Part shown: piece after piece, positions 40,970 to 48,811 of the stretch
Layout of the letters: every line of letters starts with the position of its first letter
How positions within the stretch are numbered: position 1 is the first letter of the stretch
Source: JAFMIT01 sp044341215
GTDB taxonomy: Bacteria; Actinomycetota; Actinomycetes; S36-B12; UBA5976
Direction of reading: 5' to 3'
DNA: 57,021 nucleotides
NCBI GenBank assembly: GCA_044341215.1
Contig: JBIISC010000004.1
Coordinates: 1-57,021 of the forward strand
Program-made: the position numbers and the translations under genes
The notes under the pieces: model-generated
Databases searched by the model: none
What the model was told of the DNA's origin: nothing
What the model saw: only the letters and a program-made list of their open reading frames with translations

Positions 40970-42346
40970 TTAAGCCCTTATAACCGCTAAGACTGAATCA
41001 GTAAGTTCTTTAACTTGCTTTGAGGTTTTAGCTTCAGCATTCAAACGCAACAAAGGCTCGGTGTTACTCGCTCGCACATTGAACCACCATGAATCGCCCG
41101 ATACTGTCAATCCATCAAGTTCATCGATTGAGACATTGCTGTCTGCACTGTATTTATCTTTCAAACTTTTAACTATTGCGGGAGCATTTTCAACTGTGGA
41201 GTTGATTTCGCCGCTTTCGACATAGTGCTGATATTTCTTCAGTAGTACTGAAAGTGTCTGTTCTTCAGCAGTTTCACCAAGGGCCGCCAATGCGTGCATT
41301 GCAGCCAACATTCCAGAATCTGCCTTCCAAAAATCTGCAAAGTAGAAGTGGCCTGAATGCTCACCGCCAAAGATTGCGCCAGTTTCTGCCATTTTTGCTT
41401 TGATGAATGAGTGGCCAACGCGGGTGCGCACTGGAGTTCCACCTAGTTCAATCACAAGTTCTGGCACGCTGCGGGAAGTGATTAAGTTGTGAATGATGCT
41501 TGCTTTTGGATGCTTCTTTAGTTCACGCTCTGCAATAAGTGCGGTCAAAGTTGATGGACTCACGATGCCACCATTTTCATCCACAACAAAGCAGCGATCA
41601 GCATCGCCATCAAACGCTAGACCAATGTCAGCGCCAACTTCTTTGACTTTGTTTTGCAGATCAACCAAGTTTGCAGGTTCGATTGGATTTGCTTCATGAT
41701 TTGGGAAAGTTCCATCTAATTCGAAATACATTTCAGTTATTTCAAGTGGTAAATTCTTCAGCACTAACGGCACGGTAAATCCGCCCATGCCGTTACCTGT
41801 GTCAATCACAACTTTCAATGGTCGAATATTTCTAAGGTCAACTAACTTGTTCAGGTAATTCGCATATTCGCTTACTAGGTCTTGTTCAGTTTCGGTGCCA
41901 ACTTCACCCGCGTAGTCAGACTTCCATCCACTTTCAATCATTTCTTTTATTTGTCTTAAACCAGTTTCTTGGCCAACAGGTGCTGCACCTTGCTTGCAAA
42001 GTTTTATGCCGTTGTATTGAGCTGGGTTGTGGCTAGCAGTGAACATTGCACCTGGCAGGTTTAGGTGGCCGGAAGCAAAATAAAGACCATCGGTTGAACA
42101 AAGGCCGATCTGAATTACGTCGCACCCTTGGGATTTCACGCCTTCAGCAAAGGCCGCCACCAATTGTGGGCAACTTGGCCGCATATCGTGACCAATCACG
42201 ACTACGCCGGGGCCGCCATCACTTTTACGAGCGGCAATCACTTCCACAAATGCAGCTCCAACTTCACGGGCAAGGTCAGCGTTGATTTGGTCTGGATAAG
42301 TGCCACGAACGTCGTAAGCCTTAATAATTTGATTTAAATCCCGCAT
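40970..42346 (-). CDS. manB: Phosphomannomutase (or phosphoglucomutase)
   Basis: Interconverts mannose 6- and 1-phosphate (and perhaps glucose phosphates), supplying GDP-mannose for envelope glycans. The 458 residues show the metal and phosphoserine loop TASHNP with Ser 105, the Mg loop DGDADR (about 246), the sugar loop GGEHSGHFYF and the phosphate loop RASNTEPLLR. ATG is preceded by TAGGCT six bases away, so the message is probably leaderless. The order DUF3499, manB, SIS matches the M. tuberculosis region as I recall. Confidence 0.95.
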   Translation of the reverse strand: MRDLNQIIKAYDVRGTYPDQINADLAREVGAAFVEVIAARKSDGGPGVVVIGHDMRPSCPQLVAAFAEGVKSQGCDVIQIGLCSTDGLYFASGHLNLPGAMFTASHNPAQYNGIKLCKQGAAPVGQETGLRQIKEMIESGWKSDYAGEVGTETEQDLVSEYANYLNKLVDLRNIRPLKVVIDTGNGMGGFTVPLVLKNLPLEITEMYFELDGTFPNHEANPIEPANLVDLQNKVKEVGADIGLAFDGDADRCFVVDENGGIVSPSTLTALIAERELKKHPKASIIHNLITSRSVPELVIELGGTPVRTRVGHSFIKAKMAETGAIFGGEHSGHFYFADFWKADSGMLAAMHALAALGETAEEQTLSVLLKKYQHYVESGEINSTVENAPAIVKSLKDKYSADSNVSIDELDGLTVSGDSWWFNVRASNTEPLLRLNAEAKTSKQVKELTDSVLAVIRA

Positions 42347-42352
42347 ACCTCA

Positions 42353-42358
42353 AGCCTA
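42353..42358 (-). promoter_or_regulatory. -10 box of manB (leaderless start)
   Basis: TAGGCT followed by TGAGGT and ATG. The same TAGGCT occurs at purK. Confidence 0.5.
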
Positions 42359-42377
42359 CCTGCGGCTCATAGAGCAA

Positions 42378-42719
42378 TTAGAGGTCGCGCACAACTTGCA
42401 GGTGCCCGCGGCGCCCAGAGTTCTCAAGCTCGTCCGCTTTTTGGCTCGAATGCGCAGAGTCACGTACTGCCTGAGCCAACAGTTCAAGGTCAGCTGTGCT
42501 CGGTTTGAGAGATTGTGGGTCAGTTTCAAGTTTGACCAATTCCCAGCCTCGAGGTGGAGTGGTTGCTTGGCTGTGGCTTTCGCAAAGGTCGTAGCAATGT
42601 GGTTCGTTGAATGTTGCAAGTGGTCCGAGCACCATGGTTGATTCTCCATACACATATGTCAAAGTTGCAACAGCATTCTTAGAACACAATGGCCGTGAAC
42701 ATTTGCGATTTGTACTCAC
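42378..42719 (-). CDS. DUF3499 protein
   Basis: A 113-residue actinobacterial DUF3499 protein, recognised by the N-terminal KCSRPLCSKNAVATLTYVYGESTMVLGPLATFNEPHCYDLC pattern shortened here, with Cys/His pairs (C7, C12 and HCYDLCESH) that could bind zinc, and the TPPRGWELVKL segment. The tail is variable and hydrophilic. Its function is unknown; the fixed position between phosphomannomutase and whiB in actinobacteria suggests an envelope or division context. GTG is preceded by TAACCT and six bases, another leaderless candidate. Confidence 0.88.
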   Translation of the reverse strand: MSTNRKCSRPLCSKNAVATLTYVYGESTMVLGPLATFNEPHCYDLCESHSQATTPPRGWELVKLETDPQSLKPSTADLELLAQAVRDSAHSSQKADELENSGRRGHLQVVRDL

Positions 42720-42725
42720 AGGGTC

Positions 42726-42731
42726 AGGTTA
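42726..42731 (-). promoter_or_regulatory. -10 box of the DUF3499 gene (leaderless start)
   Basis: TAACCT followed by GACCCT and GTG at 42719. Confidence 0.5.
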
Positions 42732-42779
42732 GGTCTAACTTTGCGATTCATAAGGATTTGACACCCGTTGACAGTGCGA

Positions 42780-44216
42780 TTAACTAATCGCCAAAGTTAG
42801 CCGAACTCCACGCGATACTTGAGATTCCGGATCTAGCATTGGCAAGACAGCACTAATTTCACCAATCGAGCTGCGTTTGGTGAAAATTGCTGTGGCATAA
42901 AACTCGCCATCTTGTGAGTCGACAGTGACAACACTTCCAGGAGGGAGCTGAGTCGCAAAAACTTGATTTACAAATTTACCCGCCACCACCGAAACGGTTC
43001 GTGACCACTTAATTTGGCCAGCAACTCTTAATGTGACTTGCAAAGTTTGATCTTGTAAACCGCCAAGGACTAAAGCAGTTTTCGTCACACCACTCGGAAC
43101 TACAAAAGTTGTTTGAGTCTTAATGGCTGGAACTCCCACTACTACTTCATAGTCACCTAATCCCCTGTTGGGGCTGAAATAACTTGCAGAAGCCAAAACT
43201 GGTTTATCGGATGAAATCGTAAGAGCGAGCGCTTCTCCACCTTGAGCTCGACTTAAATCAATCAATTTTTGCTTATTTTTAGAAAGCAGAAACCCATTTA
43301 GTCCATGCAATACAAATTCTCCCGAAGAAGTATGCGCAGTAACAGTAATTACAGCATCTTCATCTGTTGCAAGTAAATGTAATTTAGGGAAATTCGCAGT
43401 CAGAGGAATTCTGGAAATAACAATTTCTTTAGCAGAATTTTGCACTGGTGTTATATAAGAGCGTCCACGAGATTTCAAACCCTTAACAACTTCAGACTGA
43501 ACATTTGCGACAACCCGACCATCTAGTGACTTGATCAACAAACTAGCAGATTTCAATCCAGGCATAACTTCCGTTAAATCAATAATTCGAGTCGAATTTC
43601 CAGGAATCACTAAACGACGATTTTCACCCAATTCATACTGTCCTTGCGGACTAAATGCCTCAACTGCAACTACGGTGTCGGTGTTGTCTGGATTGACCAT
43701 CACCAAAGTCGCGCCATATCCCGCAGTTGTCGTTACACCGTTAAACCACCAGTTTGATTGCGGTGCACGACAAACATCTACTGCAAAACCTGGCATATTT
43801 TTTGGTGCCTCAGTTGCAAAGACAAAGTTAGAAAGTTGAGGCGAATCTTTTCCGTCTGCCAATACTCGATCTGAAGACCCTGGAGTCATTGCATAAGAGC
43901 GATAAAAGCCCTGAGCTAAGTTAAATGTGCGACCATCAACATCAACGTTCAACTCTTCTGATTCGCTATTCAATGCACCGTTGACGGTATACAAAGCAGA
44001 TTTGGCTGATGAGAACTGATTTTGCCATGCCACACATATTGAATCGTTAACAAGTTTTGGTGGAGCAAACTCAACACTTCCAACAGTCGGATTACGCCAG
44101 AAAGACAAACTTGCAGAAATTGCAATGACTGCAATTACGATAAAAATCATCAGAGATTCACTGAACAGCAATTTGATGATGTCTCGTAACTTATTCACAT
44201 ATTTAGAAATCATCAT
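42780..44216 (-). CDS. DUF5719-type secreted/membrane-anchored protein
   Basis: A 478-residue protein with one N-terminal membrane helix (about 19-37, SLMIFIVIAVIAISASL) and a long extracytoplasmic beta-rich part. Repeats such as STRIIDLTEVMPGLKSASLLIKSLDGRVVANV and the overall position after a large glycosyltransferase match actinobacterial DUF5719. It has no catalytic motif I can name. The start overlaps the glycosyltransferase stop as ATGA, so the two are made together; a helper or glycan-handling role outside the membrane is inferred from that only. Confidence 0.74.
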   Translation of the reverse strand: MMISKYVNKLRDIIKLLFSESLMIFIVIAVIAISASLSFWRNPTVGSVEFAPPKLVNDSICVAWQNQFSSAKSALYTVNGALNSESEELNVDVDGRTFNLAQGFYRSYAMTPGSSDRVLADGKDSPQLSNFVFATEAPKNMPGFAVDVCRAPQSNWWFNGVTTTAGYGATLVMVNPDNTDTVVAVEAFSPQGQYELGENRRLVIPGNSTRIIDLTEVMPGLKSASLLIKSLDGRVVANVQSEVVKGLKSRGRSYITPVQNSAKEIVISRIPLTANFPKLHLLATDEDAVITVTAHTSSGEFVLHGLNGFLLSKNKQKLIDLSRAQGGEALALTISSDKPVLASASYFSPNRGLGDYEVVVGVPAIKTQTTFVVPSGVTKTALVLGGLQDQTLQVTLRVAGQIKWSRTVSVVAGKFVNQVFATQLPPGSVVTVDSQDGEFYATAIFTKRSSIGEISAVLPMLDPESQVSRGVRLTLAIS

Positions 44217-47200
44217 TCATCCAGCCATTCATCGCGATAACTGTGTCTACGTCGAGGAGCTAGCACAACCAATAAAGCAAGCAGAGTACTGAACGCAATG
44301 ACCAGCCATCCCAGCCTTCTACCACTATCGAATTGGATGACGATTTCGCCTGATCCCCGTTTTGGTATTTTCCAAGCCAGGGTTTCGCCTTCGATGGTTT
44401 TCAATACTTTCCCATCCAAGGTTGCCACCCACTGATCTGAAGTGCGATCTGCAAGCCGTAGTTCACGGACAAATTCACTTGGCGTGATTACTCCCTTGAC
44501 GTCTGGTGGCAGCGGGGATCGTTGAATATCTGGAAGTGCAAATTCGTCAATTCCATCTGACACATATGCACGCGATTGCACGTCTGTTAAGCGCCAAATA
44601 TTTAGCAACTTGGAATTTCGCGCTGTAATTAGCCGCTCTAGATTTCCCCGAGACGAAACTCGGTTAAGCGCGTCATCTTCAAATGGAACAGCGACATATC
44701 CAATGCCAAGTTTGCGAAGTGGATTTTCCAATGAAGTGTCATATCCATTTAGCCAAGCAGCAACTCGTTGAGACAACACAACCTTGTCATTGGTATCGAC
44801 TATTTCTTTGTCTCCCAAAATTCGTAGTCGGCCATCCAATATCTCCACCGCTATTGCGCCATCAGCTTCGGTCGAAACGAGTAGGGTGCGAAGGCGAAGC
44901 GGGTCGGTAAATCCACGCAAAGTGCTGCCAGATATTTCTGACTCTCTGCGTAACCCAGTGGATAAATCTGCAGTAATGCTATTTTGAATCAAACCAACAA
45001 GAGGCATCGCCGTAATCAATATTGCTGCAACTGCCGTTGATATTTGCCGCCAACCAAAATCTGTTCGGTCAAGTTGAACCCGGATGCTTGATGCGCTTGC
45101 TGCAAGGCACAAAATCATCGCACCGTTTGCCGCAATAGCCGCAACTGAAAGTGATGGCTGCACGATTGCGTCGTTGACAATAGTTGCAACTAATTGACCA
45201 ACCAAGCTCACGCTAACAATCACTGCAATGAACGACCAGGCGATTGTGCTGATGCGATTAGTTCGTCGATCCAAGAGCGAAACCAAAGCCACCAGAAATA
45301 GTGCAAAGCTCCACCACCAACCAGTGTGCTGATGGCTCTGGCTCGACCCAAAGAGAACACTCCAAGCTGGTGCAATTTCTCTAGCACTGGCACCGAATTC
45401 CATAAACCAACGCACTGGATGAGAAATTACCTCTAACGACCAAGGTGCGGTTAGTAGAACAGAACCTAAGAAAATCGATAGGAAACGAATTCGAACTTTG
45501 CGATCTGCACCAGTTTGTTTAAGTTGGTAGGCAATAACTGCAATAAATACAAACCAGATTGCGGGCCAAATACTTGCCAATATTGCCGTCGTCATGGCAG
45601 CTAGTGCGGCAGCTCGCCAACTAATCAAAGCTCTTCTCAATAGCAAGATAGTTGGTGGCAGCAAAATTGCGGAAATGATTAGAGCGATATCTCCGCCGCT
45701 AATTGCCCCGGTCATTGTTGGTGACAATCCATACAAACCAGCAAGCCAAACTCGAGTTCCAGCATGTGGTAAGAAACTTCGAAGTGATAAGTGCAATGAC
45801 AAAGCTGCAAACCATGCACCCAGTGCAGACAAGATAACTACAAAAGTAGCCGGATTGTTAAAAGTAAAAATGGAAAATAAGGCAATTACTGCTTGCAGCG
45901 GATGCGAAGCGCCAGTTGATCCCATTCCAACCGCATGCCAATTCGCTACGAACTCATTCCATAAAACACTAGTGTCAGTCGGTATTACGCCAGTTGAATT
46001 TGAAATTACCTGTTGGCCATACCAGGCTGAACGCGATGCGATAACACCCCAAGTAATTGAAAGCGCAGCCAAGATGGAACTCGGCTTCTTTGCAATTGCA
46101 ATTGCGGCGGCTTTCCAGCCAAGTTCGCTCGCGTCTGGTCGGTTTGGGAAAATTGAATTAAGTATTCGATCGGAGTTTTCAGAAATCGCCTCAGCAACTT
46201 CGGTTGCCGCAAAACTCACTTGCTGATTGAAGCGTGGTCTGATTCCCCTGCGCATTGGCAAAGGTCCAACGGCCAGACGCAAATCTTTGATTCGTCCACG
46301 ACTAAGAAGCGCAGAAATAGTTGCGCGCCACTCGTCGCGGGCAGCTGCTAAATCTTGAACAAGTAAATAACCAATACCGCGAAAGATTCCAGAAATTAGT
46401 AGCAGTAAATAACGTGCCCAAAGCCATTTGAATGGCGTTCTAGACAAGATTAGAAGTGCGCCAGCTTTTCTATCAAGGAAATGTGGCGAACCTTTCTCGC
46501 CGGTTTGTTTACGCAACTCACGAACAGACGCCGCTGCATGCCGAATTCGAGATTCTGGGGCAACAACAACTTCTTGTCCGTTTTCCCAAACTCGCCAGCA
46601 AAATTCCAATTCACTTCGGTAATGTGGAATTTGCGTTGTAAAGCCACCTAATTGCGCAAAGGTGTCTACGCGAGCCAACATACCTGCACTACTTACGCTG
46701 TGGCTAAAGTGGATTCGATCATGTTGACCTTGATCTAGCTCCCCATGTTCAAGAACTGTAAAGCGCGTTCCGATTGCTGTAATGGATGAATCAACCTCAA
46801 GAACGTGTTCGCTGTCATTCCAGTCAATAACTTTGCTACCAATAACACTTGCATTTGGATTTAAGTTTGCAGCATGCAGCAAATTTTCAAGAGCATCGAT
46901 TTCCGGAGCTGAGTCGTCGTGCAAAATCCACAACCAATGAACATGCCCTGGTCGATCATCAGCTTCTTTCAGACACGCGTTTGCAGCCATGCTTTGGGTA
47001 CTACCTGCAGGAAGGTGCACAATGAAATTCGCACCAGCACTTTGCAACAAAGTGACTGATGCGTCAGTGCTTTCAATATCGGCAGCCACAAATTGATCTA
47101 CTGGGCGCGATTGGCTGCGAAGATTCTTCAGTGTTGAAGGTAGCCACTCTGCACCATTTTGACTTATGACTACCGCAGTTACAAAGTGGAGGATTTCAAT

Positions 47201-47278
47201 AGGTGGGGTTTCGCTCTGCTCTTCTTCAATCCAGAAAAATGGATTTTCTGGATTTGTGGCGGTTCCCGCTTCAAACAT
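44213..47278 (-). CDS. Large multi-pass glycosyltransferase (GT2 domain plus about 13 helices)
   Basis: The 1021 residues begin with a cytoplasmic GT-A domain (about 30-270: VTAVVISQNGAEWLPSTLKNLRSQ, the sugar-nucleotide segment WLWILHDDSAPE and a FCWRVWENGQEV acceptor region). Roughly 12-14 membrane helices (about 290-870) and a C-terminal domain ending with one last helix follow. The architecture and neighbourhood (whiB, DUF5719, GDP-mannose genes) match large actinobacterial GT2 membrane proteins thought to build wall glycans. The donor sugar is not known. Upstream, TTAGAT lies six bases before the ATG (weak -10). Confidence 0.86.
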   Translation of the reverse strand: MFEAGTATNPENPFFWIEEEQSETPPIEILHFVTAVVISQNGAEWLPSTLKNLRSQSRPVDQFVAADIESTDASVTLLQSAGANFIVHLPAGSTQSMAANACLKEADDRPGHVHWLWILHDDSAPEIDALENLLHAANLNPNASVIGSKVIDWNDSEHVLEVDSSITAIGTRFTVLEHGELDQGQHDRIHFSHSVSSAGMLARVDTFAQLGGFTTQIPHYRSELEFCWRVWENGQEVVVAPESRIRHAAASVRELRKQTGEKGSPHFLDRKAGALLILSRTPFKWLWARYLLLLISGIFRGIGYLLVQDLAAARDEWRATISALLSRGRIKDLRLAVGPLPMRRGIRPRFNQQVSFAATEVAEAISENSDRILNSIFPNRPDASELGWKAAAIAIAKKPSSILAALSITWGVIASRSAWYGQQVISNSTGVIPTDTSVLWNEFVANWHAVGMGSTGASHPLQAVIALFSIFTFNNPATFVVILSALGAWFAALSLHLSLRSFLPHAGTRVWLAGLYGLSPTMTGAISGGDIALIISAILLPPTILLLRRALISWRAAALAAMTTAILASIWPAIWFVFIAVIAYQLKQTGADRKVRIRFLSIFLGSVLLTAPWSLEVISHPVRWFMEFGASAREIAPAWSVLFGSSQSHQHTGWWWSFALFLVALVSLLDRRTNRISTIAWSFIAVIVSVSLVGQLVATIVNDAIVQPSLSVAAIAANGAMILCLAASASSIRVQLDRTDFGWRQISTAVAAILITAMPLVGLIQNSITADLSTGLRRESEISGSTLRGFTDPLRLRTLLVSTEADGAIAVEILDGRLRILGDKEIVDTNDKVVLSQRVAAWLNGYDTSLENPLRKLGIGYVAVPFEDDALNRVSSRGNLERLITARNSKLLNIWRLTDVQSRAYVSDGIDEFALPDIQRSPLPPDVKGVITPSEFVRELRLADRTSDQWVATLDGKVLKTIEGETLAWKIPKRGSGEIVIQFDSGRRLGWLVIAFSTLLALLVVLAPRRRHSYRDEWLDE

Positions 47279-47332
47279 GGTGCTATCTAAGCAATCAGCT
47301 TAAGGATTACCAAAGTGGGCTTTGAAATCTAG

Positions 47333-47584
47333 TTAGCTCGCGCGCTTAATGCGGCGACGCTCACGCTCAGACAGGCCGCCCCAGATGCCGAAACGCTCAT
47401 CGTTAGCCAAGGCGTATTCGAGGCACTCAGCCTTAACGTCACATGACAGGCAGACCTTCTTGGCTTCACGAGTGCTGCCACCTTTTTCTGGGAAGAAGGC
47501 TTCAGGATCTGTTTGAGCGCACAGCGCATTCTCTTGCCAAGATAGGGCAGGTTCGCCTTCAGGCGCAAACAATTCTTCAGACAC
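47333..47584 (-). CDS. whiB: WhiB-family iron-sulfur regulator (WhiB2/WhmD-like)
   Basis: An 83-residue WhiB protein. The four cluster cysteines are C22, C45, C48 and C54 (CxxC plus flanking), followed by the GIWGG turn (66-70) and a basic tail (SERERRRIKRAS) that contacts DNA through sigma region 4. The position between the envelope glycosyltransferase and GDP-mannose pyrophosphorylase matches whiB2 of mycobacteria, a septation and division regulator. GTG start follows GAGGAG. It has its own strong-looking promoter (47617-47646). Subfamily placement is by context. Confidence 0.94.
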   Translation of the reverse strand: MSEELFAPEGEPALSWQENALCAQTDPEAFFPEKGGSTREAKKVCLSCDVKAECLEYALANDERFGIWGGLSERERRRIKRAS

Positions 47585-47616
47585 AAAACTCTCCTCTTAC
47601 GAAAGTGCTAGGGCGA

Positions 47617-47646
47617 ATTACACCCTTGTCATTCCACTTTGGTCAA
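47617..47646 (-). promoter_or_regulatory. Promoter of whiB
   Basis: Minus-strand TTGACC (47646-47641), an 18-base spacer, and TGTAAT (47622-47617), each five of six to consensus. It would give about 25-30 bases of leader before the GTG, including GAGGAG. Unlike many genes here, whiB has a leadered message. Confidence 0.65.
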
Positions 47647-47728
47647 GTCCGTGAGTGCTGAAACTAAACAATTTAAGAACAATTCACCCAATTTCCTGTG
47701 CATAAGTCGGAATTTGGTCCTTTTCTAC

Positions 47729-47749
47729 TGTGAATAACCAAAATTCACA
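47729..47749. repeat. Inverted repeat TGTGAAT-N7-ATTCACA at the manC 3' end
   Basis: Perfect seven-base arms around seven bases, overlapping the manC stop. No U-run follows on either strand, so it is a weak terminator at best, or a protein site upstream of whiB. Confidence 0.35.
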
Positions 47750-48785
47750 TTATTTGGCCGTCAAGTCCAACCTTCGATCCATCTGGTAGCGACTGTCCGA
47801 TAGTCACCCCATCTGCCACAACCACTTTGTTGAGGGTTACCCCGGATGCGATGGTTACACCATTACCAATTATTGAGTTTGTAATAGTTACATTTTGCAA
47901 AATCGAACAATCATTCATCACAACAGAACCGAAAATGCTTGAGTTGTTTGCAATTGAACTTCGCTCCCCGATTGCAGTTCCACCTGAAATTTCCGAACCA
48001 GTTTCAACTTTTGCCGTTGCTGAAATTAGCGATTGGCCAACTTGCGAAACTAACGGTGAGTTACAAATACCTTTAACAACATCAATATTTCCCTTTAAGA
48101 AACTTTCAGCAGTTCCAAGATCTAGCCAGTATGCATTTTCAATAAATCCTGTTATCGGTTGATTGGCATCAAGTAAGTTTGGGAAAACTTCGCGTTCGAC
48201 CGAGACAACTTGGTTTGGCCTAATCGAATCAATTACATCTCGTCTAAATATGTAGCAGCCAGCATTAACTTCATTCGTAATAATTTCTGCATCATTGGTC
48301 GGTTTTTCAAGGAATTGTGTGACAAACCCTTTGCTATCTGTCGGGACCAAACCAAAAGGTCTTGGGTCGGCAACCTCAATCAGGTGCAATGAAACTGCAG
48401 CTTGTTTTGCCTTGAAATCGGCTAACTGCGCTTCTAGGGAATGGCCACTGAGAATATCGCCATTGAAGATGAAGATTGCTTCATCACCTTTGGACTCTAA
48501 AACACTTGAGACGTTACGAATCGCACCGCCAGTGCCAAGAGGGCTTGATTCGGTTACATATTGAATCTCAATTCCAAATTTCGAGCCATCTGCGAAGTAG
48601 TTGGAAAAGACTTCTGACTTATAGCTCGTACTCAAGATGACCTTGGTGATTCCAGCTGCTTTCGCTTTTGCTATCTGATGAGCTGTGAACGGCACATTCG
48701 CCACCGGCAACATTGGTTTTGGGGTGGTCAGTGTCAATGGAGAGAGTCGGGTGCCTTGACCCCCAACTAGCAAGATTGCTTCCAC
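47745..48785 (-). CDS. manC: Mannose-1-phosphate guanylyltransferase-type nucleotidyltransferase
   Basis: Makes GDP-mannose (or another NDP-sugar) from mannose 1-phosphate. The N-terminal Rossmann-like NTP_transferase domain opens with EAILLVGGQGTRLSPLTLTTPKPMLPVANVP (signature GGxGTRL and KPM), has LGTGGAIRN and the metal Asp in FNGDILSG. The C-terminal 90 residues are left-handed beta-helix repeats (NSIIGNGVTIASGVTLNKVVV). The 346 residues match the actinobacterial ManB/ManC protein near whiB2. The GTG start follows GGAGGG. The substrate is inferred from the mannose genes nearby; glucose or rhamnose pathways remain possible. Confidence 0.86.
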   Translation of the reverse strand: MEAILLVGGQGTRLSPLTLTTPKPMLPVANVPFTAHQIAKAKAAGITKVILSTSYKSEVFSNYFADGSKFGIEIQYVTESSPLGTGGAIRNVSSVLESKGDEAIFIFNGDILSGHSLEAQLADFKAKQAAVSLHLIEVADPRPFGLVPTDSKGFVTQFLEKPTNDAEIITNEVNAGCYIFRRDVIDSIRPNQVVSVEREVFPNLLDANQPITGFIENAYWLDLGTAESFLKGNIDVVKGICNSPLVSQVGQSLISATAKVETGSEISGGTAIGERSSIANNSSIFGSVVMNDCSILQNVTITNSIIGNGVTIASGVTLNKVVVADGVTIGQSLPDGSKVGLDGQIM

Positions 48786-48811
48786 TCACCCTCCCGAATC
48801 AACTAAATACT

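Noticed and set aside
42758..42773. Two TTGACA boxes on the plus strand four bases apart
   Set aside because: No plus-strand gene follows and the best -10 (TAACTA) is poor. An antisense promoter into the DUF5719 gene is possible but unsupported.
45594..46226. Long plus-strand frame (210 codons) inside the giant glycosyltransferase
   Set aside because: It lies wholly antisense to a clear membrane-protein gene, and its composition mirrors the hydrophobic codons of that gene; no promoter or ribosome site is seen.
47329..47586. 85-codon frame overlapping whiB
   Set aside because: It is a shifted shadow of whiB with no family resemblance; the WhiB cysteine spacing is intact in the other frame.
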